Shown piece after piece: positions 1 through 10,560 of a stretch of 45,000 nt of DNA (its first letter is position 1; every line of letters starts with the position of its first letter). The DNA is from Mesostigma viride (Eukaryota > Streptophyta > Mesostigmatophyceae > Mesostigmatales > Mesostigmataceae). The DNA lies in NCBI GenBank assembly GCA_009746045.1, contig RPFO01000079.1:1273285-1318284 (forward strand). Direction: 5' to 3'. Below the pieces are notes generated by a model that ran no database searches, was not told the DNA's origin, and saw only the letters and a list, made by a program, of their open reading frames with translations. Made by a program: the position numbers and the translations under genes.

Positions 1-1618
1 GGCTCCGACGAGATTCCAGCCGCGGTCGGGAAGCTTGCAGCCGAGTTCGAGGACACTGGTGTCATGATGCTCTTCCGGGATATCTGCAACCGCATTCTGC
101 TGTCGTCGCAACCGCATGCACCCAGCGGCCTGGCAACACAGTTTTCACACGATGCTGTACAAGAACAAGGGGTCGCCAGCCGACCCCGGTAACTACAGAG
201 GGGTGTGCATCCAGCCTGTGCCCCCCTCAAACTTCTCAGGCGGCTCATCCTGAACCGCCTGCGCACGGCCCTGGACGGCCACCTCAGCGAGACTCAGAAC
301 GGCTTCCGTTCAGCTATAGGTCGCAACACAGTACAGGCGCTCTTCGCTACTCGCCGCCTTGTGGAAGAACTGCAACGCCCGTTCAGCCTGGTGAGTCCCC
401 TCTGCACCTTGTGCTGGTCAGACTTCATCAAATCTGGCCTGCGCTATGGGACATCCTCGCTCTCGGTTCCGGATCCCCTGCCCCCTTATTGCTGTCATCC
501 GCAACCTGTATGAAGGGTCCACCACTTCGGTGCGCACTTCCTACGGGACCACGCCACCATGCCCTTTACAGAAGGGTGTGTGGCATGCAGGGCTGCGTGC
601 TGTCGCCTACCTGTTCATTATTGTGGTCGAATACGTAATGATTCAGGCACGCAAGCGATTTGCCCGCATCGTGGGTAGGGAACCAGGGGTGCAGGTCGAA
701 AACCGTTTCTGGCATGGCGGGGCGGAAACGGAGATTCGGCTGGCGGACATCATCTATGCAGACGACACCACCCTCTTCGAGGACACTGAGCACGTGCAGA
801 CGTGGCTTGACTGCCTGGCTATCGCGAGGCCCGCACAGTGGGGCTTGAGATCAGCAAGAAGACAGAGGATCTGAAGATTGGGCTCACTCACCCACCGCCC
901 GACCTCTTTCTCCTTGACGGCTCTCGAGTCCTGTATCGGGACCGCGTCAAGAATTGCTGGGCAGCCTCCTCCCCAGCTGCGACTGGCTGATGTCAGTGGA
1001 CCACCGCATCTCCCTCGCGCCTGGCACGCTTTACGCCAATACCGGGCCCTGTGGCGCAAGCCCCTGGGCAAGATAGAGAATCAGGACCTGTATATAAGCC
1101 GGTCCTCGTCCTCCCTGTTCTTACGTACGGGGCCGAGACGTGGACCCTCATGCACCGCCGACCTGGCCCGAAGCTGGACGGCGCGGTCACCAACATGCTG
1201 CGATCCATTTTCCGAGTAGGCTATGCTGCTCATGTTCGCAATGAGGACCTGTACCTCGGCATGCCATATATCACCAGCACCATTAAGCAGCGGCGCCTAC
1301 AGCTATAGCTGTAGGGCACTTAGCTCGCACCAACCAGGTAGACACCTCACGTGGCCCCCCAAAGGGGCTGCGCCCAGCTCAGCCTGGCCGGCACCTCCTT
1401 ACGTGGGCCGGGCCCAGCAATGCTCGCCGCCGCAAGGCCCGTACCTGAACAAAGAACAGCTAGTCGCAGACATGGGTGGGCTAGGCCTCTCCGTGATTTG
1501 GAACAAGATGATGGACAAGGCCAAGTGGGCCCAGGTCATAGAGGACCACGAACCCCCTCCCGTGGGGAAGCGCCCCCGTGTGCAAACATACGGGAAGCAC
1601 GCCAAACAGGTCCCCTAG
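1..1618 (+). pseudogene. LINE (non-LTR retrotransposon) reverse transcriptase, 5'-truncated and frameshifted
   Basis: This is the C-terminal half of a non-LTR reverse transcriptase, the enzyme that copies LINE RNA into a nicked chromosome. Reading + strand with frame jumps, I see the conserved blocks in the expected order: a DPGNYRG-like block at about 178-200, LLRRLILNRLR and QNGFR at about 225-310, an LYEGST block at about 505-525, GCVLSP at about 590-610, the catalytic YADD at 755-766, and LTYGAETWTL at about 1120-1150. The end carries the RRLQL-GHLART segment (about 1290-1325) and a C-terminal tail with [20 protein letters not shown] that stops at 1618. At least four frame changes are needed, so it is dead in this form. 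The window starts inside it, so the endonuclease region cannot be judged. The tail matches a second copy at 19901-20227. Family is clear; clade (CR1, RTE or L2-like) is not. Confidence 0.85.
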
Positions 1619-2015
1619 GGTAGAGAGCTTAGACTAGTTGTTGTAGATAGATGTCGTAGATAGATCTTGTAGATAGATCTTGTTGATAGCTTAGACCGGT
1701 AGGACTGTTTGCACCCATCCATCCATCCATCCATCCATCCATCCATCCATCCATCCATCCATCCATCCATCCATCCATCCATCCATCCATCCATCCATCC
1801 ATCCATCCATCCATCCATCCATCCATCCATCCATCCATCCATCCATCCATCCATCCATCCATCCATCCATCCATCCATCCATCCATCCATCCATCCATCC
1901 ATCCATCCATCCATCCATCCATCCATCCATCCATCCATCCATCCATCCATCCATCGATCGGGGTTAATGCTCCGTGACTCCCCAACGGGAGCACGAGTCT
2001 AATTAATTAATTAAT
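1619..2015 (+). mobile_element. LINE 3' UTR with (CCAT)n tract, hairpin and AATT tail
   Basis: Downstream of the LINE stop come TAGATAGAT-type repeats, the conserved tag AGACCGGTAGGACTG (1693-1707), about 60 copies of CCAT (1714-1955), then a short module with the hairpin core CTCCCCAACGGGAG and a tail of AATT units ending at 2015. The same tag occurs at 19298-19312 and 20289-20303, and the same hairpin-plus-tail module at 20326-20382. I infer that the hairpin and AATT tail are the true 3' terminus and that CCAT is a variable tract within or at the 3' UTR. Confidence 0.7.
1714..1955. repeat. (CCAT)n microsatellite, about 60 copies
   Basis: A near-perfect tetranucleotide run. It has no stop codon in several frames on either strand, so it creates false open frames (WMDG on one strand, IHPS on the other). 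It directly follows the LINE 3' tag. Confidence 0.97.
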
Positions 2016-2235
2016 GCCCATGAGTCTGGACCTGTGGGCATGCAAGCCCCCCCCCCTTCCCCCCCACGCGGCGGCGTTAGATAGATAGTTTAAATTGGTA
2101 GCCTAATTCGCCTGGCCTACGGATTCGATTCCCGCGGCTCAGCCACCACCCACCGGCCCCCATCAGTCCGGCATGGAATGTGTGCTACACATGACCCCCC
2201 AACGGGGGCATGTTCAAATTTAATTTAATTTCAAT
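2016..2235 (+). mobile_element. tRNA-like SINE candidate with 3' hairpin and AT-rich tail
   Basis: The stretch contains GGATTCGATTCCC (2121-2133), close to the RNA polymerase III B-box, followed by CGCGGCTCAGCCA as in a tRNA 3' half. A weak A-box-like TTGGTAGCC lies about 25 bases upstream. The 3' part holds GTGCTACACATG and the hairpin ACATG-A-CCCCC-CAAC-GGGGG-CATGT (2189-2213), then a TTTAATTTAATTT tail. A diverged relative at about 37640-37880 shares CGCGGCTCAG, CCCCATCAGTCC and ATGGAAT. This is SINE-like architecture; I do not see a cloverleaf that would support a functional tRNA. Copy ends are uncertain. Confidence 0.5.
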
Positions 2236-2777
2236 CGACAGTGGGTCCAAATCGGACACACACAATCTGCCGGTAGCTAGCTGGCGCCCAAGGGCCGGAG
2301 AGTTCCATTTTCAAATGCAGCCGTCCATATAAAAGATTGTGGACTCGAGCATCACCGGGCACGGTCGTAACCCTGGATAAACACACGATCCCTACGCAGA
2401 AGGGCGCCAAAGGGATAGCTAGAGTCGTTAAAGGAGGACAAGGCAAAGGCAAACTAATCAATTCACACATATCTCAGACTGATGCAGTGACCACTAGCAC
2501 CACGCATGTCGCCCAGGCACTGCATGCATGTACCTAGCATGAAAAATGCACGGCATGTACTCGCATCATACGCATGCTTTCAGCTTTCTGCATCCAGATT
2601 TTCACCCAGCTTTAGACATAAATGTGCATTAATACATTTAATAGCATTAATAGCATAAAAATGTGAATACATGGTTGCTCGTGGATAGAAATGGGTCTCA
2701 TTTTAGTATTCCTCCCAATCCCGCAATACATGGCCTAGAACGCCCCCATGTTGCGCTGCACCATGCACCCATGTAGT
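2236..2777. other. intergenic, no gene seen
   Basis: AT-rich towards 2600-2700. The short open frames here show no family resemblance, and I see no clear regulatory motif. It is the 3' flank of the minus-strand GET2-like gene. Confidence 0.5.
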
Positions 2778-3911
2778 TCACCTCCCTAGGGGACACCCAG
2801 CGCACAGCTGCTGCAGTAGCCTGTGAAAATCGACGCACGACTGCGCGGCAGAGCTGTTCATGAGCAGGACACACAGCTGGCAGCTGGTGGACAACACCAG
2901 CACCAGCGTGACAAAGAACAGGCTAAACTCGCGCAGCGCCATGGTGGTGGCAGAGAAGATGGCCATGGCTGACTGGACCCTGTCCACCAGCGTCGACAGC
3001 TGCAGCTCCATCGCCGTCACACCAGGGATCCCAGCAGGTTGCCCCGAGGGTCCTGCTGCCCCCGGCATGCCGAACGCGCTACCAAATAGGAGGCCATCCA
3101 TCGATATGGGTGTTGGCTCGGCTGTTGTCGTGTCTGCCCGTTGTACCTCCTTGCACCGGTTGGCACGCTGCCCCGAGAGCATGTACGCAAAGGCGACCAC
3201 GGTGGCTTGCGTCAGCAGGAGGAGCAGGAGGGGGCTGTGGGATAGGACGTTTAGGCCAGGTAGTGACGGCGCAGTTTCGCCCAGTCGGTAGCTGGGGGAA
3301 GTGGTGGGGCAAGCGGCAGCAGAAGGCACAGTGGTCGCAGCATCCTCAGTTGGTGAGGGGTCACCGGCGAGTGAGCAAGGGTTGTAGTGGCTGGCGCGGA
3401 TGCCGAGCGCCACGATTAGTCCAAGAAGAGCCGCGGTCACCAGGCGCAGCCGGGACGTGGATTGGACACACACCCACAGTCTTGTCCTGAATGGCGAGGA
3501 GCTAACGCCAAGTTTGGTGACTTGCAGAGAGCTCGGCGGCGTAGTCCCTGGGCTTGCCGGAGGGGGAGGTGTAGCGGCGACAGCGCTCCTAGACACAGGC
3601 TGTCTTTCAACGACACGTGCTTCACCGACGCGTGCTTCATCGACGCGTGCTTGCTCTTGTGGTAATTGGTCACTCGGTGACGGCTTGGAGGAAATCTCAC
3701 ATTCTACAGCTGGCGCTTTCTGCACGGGAGTTGACAAAGGCTCGATTACAGGCGGCACGTGCACAGCAGACGGTGCGTCTGGAACGGGGTCTGGCAAGCT
3801 TCCTTGCCCAGTGATGTATGCTAGGCGCTTACTCCCACCTTGCAGGATGCGCCGCCGGCGTGCTTCGCTACGAGATTCAAGCTCGGAACGGGGCTCGTCT
3901 GTCTTCTCCAT
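2778..3911 (-). CDS. GET2: GET2/CAML-type ER receptor for tail-anchored protein insertion
   Basis: A single-exon 377-residue protein starting at ATG 3911 and ending with TGA at 2778-2780. Residues 17-35 hold a basic stretch RRRRIL followed by SKRLAYITG, which matches the N-terminal Get3/TRC40-binding motif shared by yeast Get2, mammalian CAML and plant GET2-like receptors. A long Pro/Ser/Thr/Glu-rich linker (about 40-140, with a short DEARV-type repeat near 88-104) leads to three hydrophobic segments: about 155-172, 226-245 and 329-351. A cytosolic basic N-terminus, disordered linker and three C-terminal membrane segments is the family architecture. In known systems Get2 works with Get1/WRB at the ER membrane, capturing Get3 loaded with tail-anchored clients. 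The start gives the basic motif its usual position near the N-terminus. No partner gene is nearby. Sequence similarity outside the motif is low in this family, so the call rests on motif plus topology. Confidence 0.8.
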   Translation of the reverse strand: MEKTDEPRSELESRSEARRRRILQGGSKRLAYITGQGSLPDPVPDAPSAVHVPPVIEPLSTPVQKAPAVECEISSKPSPSDQLPQEQARVDEARVGEARVVERQPVSRSAVAATPPPPASPGTTPPSSLQVTKLGVSSSPFRTRLWVCVQSTSRLRLVTAALLGLIVALGIRASHYNPCSLAGDPSPTEDAATTVPSAAACPTTSPSYRLGETAPSLPGLNVLSHSPLLLLLLTQATVVAFAYMLSGQRANRCKEVQRADTTTAEPTPISMDGLLFGSAFGMPGAAGPSGQPAGIPGVTAMELQLSTLVDRVQSAMAIFSATTMALREFSLFFVTLVLVLSTSCQLCVLLMNSSAAQSCVDFHRLLQQLCAGCPLGR

Positions 3912-4293
3912 GTCGTATTGCCTTCGCGTCGGTCAAACTTGAAGAGTTGATGCCCAATTCAGTGGCATTCTGGTGGATCTCGAGCGTGCAAACCTACGAA
4001 AACCTGTAGCCTGGGGCGCTCTGCAAAATCGATAACAATAATGTATTTATCTGCTTATCTGGTCCATACGGGCGAATCCCAACAGCCGAAAAAGCTAGCA
4101 GGCCGAGTTTCTTAGTACTAATTGTCAATGTTGGGCAGCGTACGTAACACACAGCGATGGAGAAGGGGACAATTTGGCTTCCCAGTTCCCATCAAATTTC
4201 CCCAGTTTTTTCATTTTCGTGCAGGTTCGTGCGGGTTTCACTTCATTACGTCCGTGGTTGGATGTGTGCAATTCAGACATCAAGGATTAATCA
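3912..4293. other. upstream flank of the GET2-like gene
   Basis: Probable promoter side of the minus-strand gene. I see no clear TATA box or initiator, and no other gene. AT content rises at 4020-4120. Confidence 0.4.
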
Positions 4294-4494
4294 GGCGGAG
4301 CCAATTTTCGGAAGAACCGTCAGGTTCGCCAGAATTGGCGAAGCTTATAAGGCCGTACACGTGAGAAAACATAGGAATAGGGGATGAAAATCCGTCAATC
4401 CATCCATACATACATCCATCCATACATACATCCACCGAATTTGTCCCGAATTTGCAAGCATAAGGGTGAGGTTCTTCCGAAAATTGGCTCCGCC
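4294..4494. repeat. 201-bp foldback with perfect 25-bp inverted repeats
   Basis: The left arm (4294-4318, beginning GGCGGAGCCAATTTTCGG) and right arm (4470-4494) are exact reverse complements. Between them lie a smaller palindrome TTCGCCA-GAAT-TGGCGAA near 4324-4341 and short CCAT/ACAT repeats. The size and arms resemble a small MITE or foldback element, but I find no convincing target-site duplication. Confidence 0.7.
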
Positions 4495-5490
4495 GTAGAG
4501 TTTCAACGGGCAAGTTGCAAACACGCACGTTACTTGATACATAACCGGCGCGGGAATAAACTCAACTCAACTCAACATCAAGGATGGTTTTCTAATGCTT
4601 TTGAACGTCCCCCGAACCCTACCTACAATTGGCGGGAAGCCCCTCAGCCACTGAGCCTAGGTACAGTACATACTGAACAGTATCCGAGAACAGGCATCGG
4701 CCGACGGCCAGCATCGGCCTTTCGCTCGAATTCGAGTCGAGACTCGAGAGCCTGTCGAGAGCATAAACTATAAACTATGATACAAGAACGGGGGCTTCGC
4801 CCCCGGGCCCCCGGTAGTAACCAATATTGTGCCTGTCCGGCGTTTGTGGCCGGTCTCCGGCCGGACACGTCACCTACTCTACTACAACCGTCTACGGAAC
4901 GTGTGCACATTTAGGGCCCACTGAACGCGAGCAAATATTCCAGTCCGGGCGACCAACTGGAGTGAAAATCTGTGAAAATCGTACGCTAGTTCCCGGCCAA
5001 TCGGAGATTCTGGAGACATTTGCCCTTCCCATTGCGCTACGGAGATGTGCGACTGAGGCCGTAAGCATTTGTAACCGTTGGGGTAACACAGCGAACACGT
5101 CTTGCACTTTGTTCACTGTGCGATGTTCAGACGGAGGTACGTGTAAATTACGTATGCGTATATCATTGCTTGTGCGTTAGGTTTAGTTGTGACATTTATT
5201 GAGCGTTACGGAAGCATTTATATTTCATTGGTAAGGCAGGGAGGACCATGAGCGCGACATTAATCTATTCATCCATTAATTTATCACAACCGGTTATACC
5301 GTAGGACAATTTACAGTAAAGTTGGTCGCCCGGAGTGGAAGCAATATATGCATTCATTGAGAATATTAGAGGCGGGTGAGAATGGCATGCAACATAGGGA
5401 AATTAAACCCCGAAAAGAAGAACCTGAAATATATGTATCAAGGAGACAACCATGTATACCTGGCATTATATACTGCTTTACCAAAGATGC
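4495..5490. other. non-coding region with dispersed repeat fragments
   Basis: It contains a GC hairpin CGGGGGC-TTC-GCCCCCG at 4789-4805. This and its context recur at 12172-12188. The string ACGCTAGTTCCCGGCCAAT near 4983-5001 recurs near 6893-6911. No open frame resembles a known protein. Confidence 0.5.
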
Positions 5491-5493
5491 CCT

Positions 5494-5945
5494 CTACCTA
5501 CATGCAGTTTCACCCATGGAGTATGCCCCTTAGATCAACCCCTGTCACGCAGTGCGTTACCAATGATGATAGGTATTGGGCATACGTACATGCAGCTTCA
5601 CCCATGCCGTACGCCCCTCAGGTCAACCCCTGGCACGCACCGTGCCTTACCAATGACCGGACAGGTAAGGAGTACCTAGTGCAGTTTCGCCCATGCAGTA
5701 TGCCCCTGAGATCAACCCCTGTCACCTTTCTTTCCAGCACAACCCTTTGGTAAGAAACCAAAGCTTGCCACAAGGCCAAATTCAATATACGCATACGCAT
5801 AATGCAACCTACGCATACGCAAGATATGTATACACATAACATACAGCCTTACCAATGATACTCCCTACCTGCATGCGTTTCACCCGTGCAGTATGCCCCT
5901 CAGATCAACCCATGTCACTTTCTTTCCAACACATCCGTTTGCTAA
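5494..5945 (+). repeat. ~90-bp repeat, four diverged copies
   Basis: Units start near 5494, 5585, 5670 and 5845. Each carries variants of TGCAGTTTCACCCATG, then AGTATGCCCC and GATCAACCCCTGTCAC; several are preceded by CTTACCAATGAT. The third and fourth copies are separated by an unrelated stretch rich in ACGCATACGCA. Between-unit divergence suggests an old array. Confidence 0.75.
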
Positions 5946-6860
5946 AAATACACAAGCTGGTGAGCCTCCAAGCACAGTGAAGCCTCCAAGCACAGTGAAG
6001 CCGGTGCTAAGAAACGTTTAATTGCCTCAATATTTACATACAACTGAGCAGCCTGCAGCAAACACCTTCCAACAAACCACTCAAAAACCACTCGATAAAA
6101 CCCCGACAGCCGACATGTTTCGCTTCTTAGCAACGTTATCAACGTGAGGTTATGCCTTCTTTCCCGTCAGATAGCGCCAGATCCCTTGCCATGCCGCCCT
6201 GCAGCGCCGCCGGAGTTTTAATGATGTTATCTACGTTGCATGCCTGTGAGGTGTCAAGGCGCGAGCCACCACAAAAGATGATCCCACCACAAAGTAGATC
6301 CCACCACGAAAGGTATCGTCCCTCGCCCGGGGGCATAAGAAAGGGTCCGAATTCTCCCGATTTCTGGCCTGCGCTAGATGTCTCCTTGATAAAAATTTTC
6401 CCCCTTCCATGCAGGACGCGCATCCCGCGAGACTGGTGGCGCAAACCGATAGTTATGGAAATCTTGACGTAAAGCAGCACACTTTCGACTCAAAGGCCAG
6501 TATAAACGCTTCCTTGCCGTTGATTGAATCCCACAACACCTGACTTTTCAAAATGCACAAACAACATCATTCAACGACCTTCTTTCACGAGTTCGCATGA
6601 TTTCTCTGCATTCCGCATGCTATCGTTGTCTTCGTCCCTTCGTGCCTTCGTTGCATCCGTTAAAATCTGTTGAAATCATTGAAAGCAACGCTACCGAGCT
6701 GTCCTTTGGCACGCAGCGACTGCGGTCGCCACGACACGCAAAAACCAGGCAGCAACCGGGGTTCTTGCAAGCCCAAAGGCGGGCGAGTCTGGCGCGGCGC
6801 CGGCCATTGGGCCCCGGAATAAGAAATACCCAGTCGACATGCAAAGTGACGAACCAACAC
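5946..6860. other. no gene recognised; contains one copy of a dispersed short element
   Basis: An 18-bp direct duplication sits at about 5966-6002. A copy of the short dispersed element described at 38520-38577 lies at about 6343-6390. The remaining open frames have no recognisable domain. Confidence 0.45.
6343..6390. repeat. dispersed ~57-bp element, copy A
   Basis: Shares GTCCGAATTCTCCCGA, TCTGGCCTGCGCT and TGTCTCCTTGAT with copies at 19139-19198 and 38520-38577. Copy C is absent from its paralogous locus, which shows that the unit can be gained or lost as a block. Confidence 0.6.
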
Positions 6861-7265
6861 GCAGCGACTGGGCAACAATTCTGTGGTCAAACTGACGCTA
6901 GTTCCCGGCCAATAACCGGGCAACAACCCCACCACGTTTGTCGCACACATACCGCTTGAATCGGTCGCAATGCCGAAATTCTGTGGTCAATAGGCCACGC
7001 TACTCGAATACGGAAGAGTTTGCGCAACACTTTTGGCAAGAGTTTGGGCAAACAACTTTAGGCACGCCAGCCAAAACGCTGTCTGACAAAAGTTTGGCCG
7101 CAATGGTGGCACAAATGGGCCAAACTTTGCCGCGCAACCAGTGGACGCAACCAAGCCAACGGCACGCATGTAAGGGAACCCCTACGGTCGACCCCCCAAT
7201 CGCGGTCGCCGCGGAACGCTACTCGCACGCGGCAACAGTTTGCTTTTAGGGTTTGCGCAAACAAA
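6860..7265. repeat. cluster of short degenerate palindromes (TTTGG/CCAAA type)
   Basis: Repeated short words such as AGTTTGGCC, GGCCAAACTT, TTTGCGCAA and GCGCAACC occur in both orientations. One 11-bp perfect pair lies at about 7088-7127. Related words (GAAGAGTTTGCG, ATAAAGGGCAAC) recur at 12690-12895. It is non-coding in all frames as far as I can see. Confidence 0.5.
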
Positions 7266-8230
7266 TCGCTGTCTAAAATTGTAATATAAAGGGCAACAAG
7301 AAAAAAGTGGGGGAGGGGGGGCTATCGCCCCCCCTCCCCGACTTGAGAGGACGTGACTCGCCGCTAGCGGCCCAGAGGCCGATAGTCGACCTTCTGGGCG
7401 CCAACCGCACCGGCCCGCGCGACGCGCCAAGACCCTTCCACGGAGGACGCGCGAGCGGACGATTCCGACCGGGACGAACCGCCTCCGTGCGCCACTCGCA
7501 ACGGACCCTTCCCCGTGAACACCGTGAAAGCTCTCCGAGCGTGAGATACTTGGAAATTTCGTCACGTTCGTATCGAAATTAAAATTTCTGACAAATTTTC
7601 AGCTCGGACTGAACCACAATGAAATAATTCTGACAAATTTTATCCTGAACTATTTCGCATCATAACATGACTCCGTTGGGAGATCATCATGTAGCACTGG
7701 CTAACATATTCCCTTGCTGGATGGATGGAGGTAGGTGAAGAATTAAACCTTTTTGAATGACCTTATTTGTCTAATTGTAATTGCCTAGCACAGTCTACCT
7801 AGAGGAGGGCCCTGATTGGCACAATTGTGGCCATGTACGTAATTATGCTACATGTCTGTCGTACATGATCTCCCAACTAGTCATGTTATAATTTAATTTC
7901 ATTTTAATGCTAGCATGTCTTGTTGCATGCCCTCAAAGCTAAAATTGTTTATCACATGCAGAGAGAGCCCGCACAATGAATTTCAGCGTACCATTCATTA
8001 ATTAATTATACCATGCGATATACTTTACAGATATTTCGCTGTCAAATACTTCGAAATTTGGGTACTGCTTTTTGCAAGCCAGCCATAAGGACCAAACACT
8101 CCCATGCAAACTCCCATTTTCATCATTAATTAATATTCATTGAGTGGCAATCCTTTCATTCCTTTGTTCACACATGCACCATCCGTCATTCCCATTATTA
8201 AATTGAAAAAATTAAAACATAGCATGACTC
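7266..8230. other. no gene; LINE/SINE 3'-end hairpin remnants
   Basis: At about 7668-7697 the + strand reads ACATGACTCCGTTGGGAG followed shortly by CATGTAGCAC, the minus-strand form of the LINE/SINE terminal hairpin. A GGATGGATGG run at 7720 is a small CCAT remnant on the other strand. A second, more degenerate copy (GCATGACTCCGTGG) lies at 8222-8236, right at the edge of the next minisatellite. The rest is AT-rich. Confidence 0.5.
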
Positions 8231-8239
8231 CGTGGTGCC

Positions 8240-10560
8240 CACTATGACTTCATGGGGGGGGCTGGCATGCTTGCGTGGGTGTGGGGGGGCCTCGCATGCG
8301 TGCGTGGGTGTGGGGGGGGCTCGCATGCGTGCGTGGGTGTGGGGGGGAGTGGCATGCATGCGTGGGTGTGGTGGGGGGCTGCCATGCATGCGTGTGGTTA
8401 GGGGGGGGCTGGCACGCGTGTGTGGGTTCGTGGGGTGGCTGCCATGCGTGCGTGGGTGTGTGGGGTGGCTGGCATGCGTACGTGGGTGTGGGGGGTGGCT
8501 GGCATGCATAAGTGGGTTTGTGATGGGCTGGCATGCGTGCGTGGGTTGGTGGGGTGGCAGGCATGCATGCGTGCATGTGGGGGGTCGCTGGCATGCATGC
8601 GTGGGTTTGTGGGGTAGCTGGCATGCAGGCGTGGGTGTGGGAGGGGTTGGCATGCATGCGTGGGTGTGGGGGGTGGCTCGCATGCGTGCGTGGGTGTGGG
8701 GGGGAGTGGCATGCATGCGTGGGTGTGGTGGGGGGCTGCCATGCATGCGTGGGGTTAGGGGGGGCTGGCACGCGTGTGTGGGTTCGTGGGGTGGCTGCCA
8801 TGCGTGCGTGGGTGTGTGGGGGGGCTCGCATGCGTGCGTGGGTGTGGGGGGGGCTCGCATGCGTGCGTGGGTGTGGGGGGGAGTGGCATGCATGCGTGGG
8901 TGTGGTGGGGGGCTGCCATGCATGCGTGGGGTTAGGGGGGGGCTGGCACGCGTGTGTGGGTTGGTGGGGTGGCTGCCATGCGTGCGTGGGTGTGTGGGGT
9001 GGCTGGCATGCGTACGTGGGTGTGGGGGGTGGCTGGCATGCATAAGTGGGTTTGTGATGGGCTGGCATGCGTGCGTGGGTTGGTGGGGTGGCAGGCATGC
9101 ATGCGTGCATGTGGGGGGTCGCTGGCATGCATGCGTGGGTTTGTGGGGTAGCTGGCATGCAGGCGTGGGTGTGGGAGGGGTTGGCATGCATGCGTGGGTG
9201 TGGGGGGTGGCTGGCATGCTTGCCTGCATGTGGGGTGGGGCTGGCATGCTTGCGTGGGTGTGGGGGGGCCTCGCATGCGTGCGTGGGTGTGGGGGGGGCT
9301 CGCATGCGTGCGTGGGTGTGGGGGGGAGTGGCATGCATGCGTGGGTGTGGTGGGGGGCTGCCATGCATGCGTGGGGTTAGGGGGGGGCTGGCACGCGTGT
9401 GTGGGTTGGTGGGGTGGCTGCCATGCGTGCGTGGGTGTGTGGGGTGGCTGGCATGCGTACGTGGGTGTGGGGGGTGGCTGGCATGCATAAGTGGGTTTGT
9501 GATGGGCTGGCATGCGTGCGTGGGTTGGTGGGGTGGCTGGCATGCATGCGTGCATGTGGGGGGTCGCTGGCATGCATGCGTGGGTTTGTGGGGTAGCTGG
9601 CATGCGGGCGTGGGTGTGGGAGGGGCTGGCATGCATGCGTGGGTGTGGGGGGTGGCTGGCATGCATGCCTGCATGTGGGGTGGGGCTGGCATGCGTGCGT
9701 GGGTGTGGGGGGGGCTCGCATGCGTGCGTGGGTGTGGGGGGGGCTCGCATGCGTGCGTGGGTGTGGGGGGGAGTGGCATGCATGCGTGGGTGTGGTGGGG
9801 GGCTGCCATGCATGCGTGGGGTTAGGGGGGGGCTGGCACGCGTGTGTGGGTTGGTGGGGTGGCTGCCATGCGTGCGTGGGTGTGTGGGGTGGCTGGCATG
9901 CGTACGTGGGTGTGGGGGGTGGCTGGCATGCATAAGTGGGTTTGTGATGGGCTGGCATGCGTGCGTGGGTTGGTGGGGTGGCTGGCATGCATGCGTGCAT
10001 GTGGGGGGTCGCTGGCATGCATGCGTGGGTTTGTGGGGTAGCTGGCATGCGGGCGTGGGTGTGGGAGGGGCTGGCATGCATGCGTGGGTGTGGGGGGTGG
10101 CTGGCATGCATGCCTGCATGTGGGGTAGGGCTGGCATGCGTGCGTGGGTGTGGGGGGGGGCTGCCATGCGTGTGTCGGGGGGCTGGCATGCGTGGGTGGT
10201 TGGCGGGGGGAGTGGCATGCATGCGTGGGTGTGGTGGGGAGCTGCCATGCATGCGTGGTTTTAAGGGGGGGCTGGCACGCGTGCGTGGGTTCGTGGGGTG
10301 GCTGCCATGCGTGCGTGGGGGTGGGGGGTGGCTGGCATGCGTAAGTGGCTGTGGGGGTTGCTGGAATGCATAAGTGGGTTGTGGGGTGGCTGGCATGCGT
10401 GCGTGGGTGTGGGGGTGGCTGGCATGCGTGCGTGGATTGGTGGGGTGGCTGGCATGCATGCGGGCATGTGGGGGGTGGCTGGAATCCATGCGTGGGTTTG
10501 TGGGGTATAGCTAACATGTGTGCGTGGGTGTGGGAGGGGCTGGCATGCATGCGTTGGTTG
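8240..10560. repeat. G-rich minisatellite (~30-bp monomer) with 445-bp higher-order repeat
   Basis: Monomers are variants of GGCTGGCATGCATGCGTGGG followed by TGTGGGGGG-type G runs, about 30 bp each. A recognisable block of monomer variants recurs at 8420, 8954, 9399 and 9844: spacings are 534, 445 and 445 bp, so the higher-order unit is about 15 monomers, with three extra in the first. Both strands lack stops over long distances, giving false open frames of up to 519 codons (His/Pro-rich on the minus strand). GCATGCGTGCGTG tracts alternate purine and pyrimidine and could adopt Z-DNA, and the G runs could form quadruplexes. I do not regard it as coding. Confidence 0.95.

Noticed and set aside
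1615-2002. Open frames of WMDG or IHPS repeats, here and at 19229-20139 and 20370-20810
   Set aside because: They are translations of (CCAT)n, which lacks stops in several frames on both strands; there is no unique sequence or gene structure.
2085-2160. A functional tRNA gene
   Set aside because: The B-box and T-arm-like part are good, but I cannot build an acceptor stem or anticodon arm; a SINE fits better.
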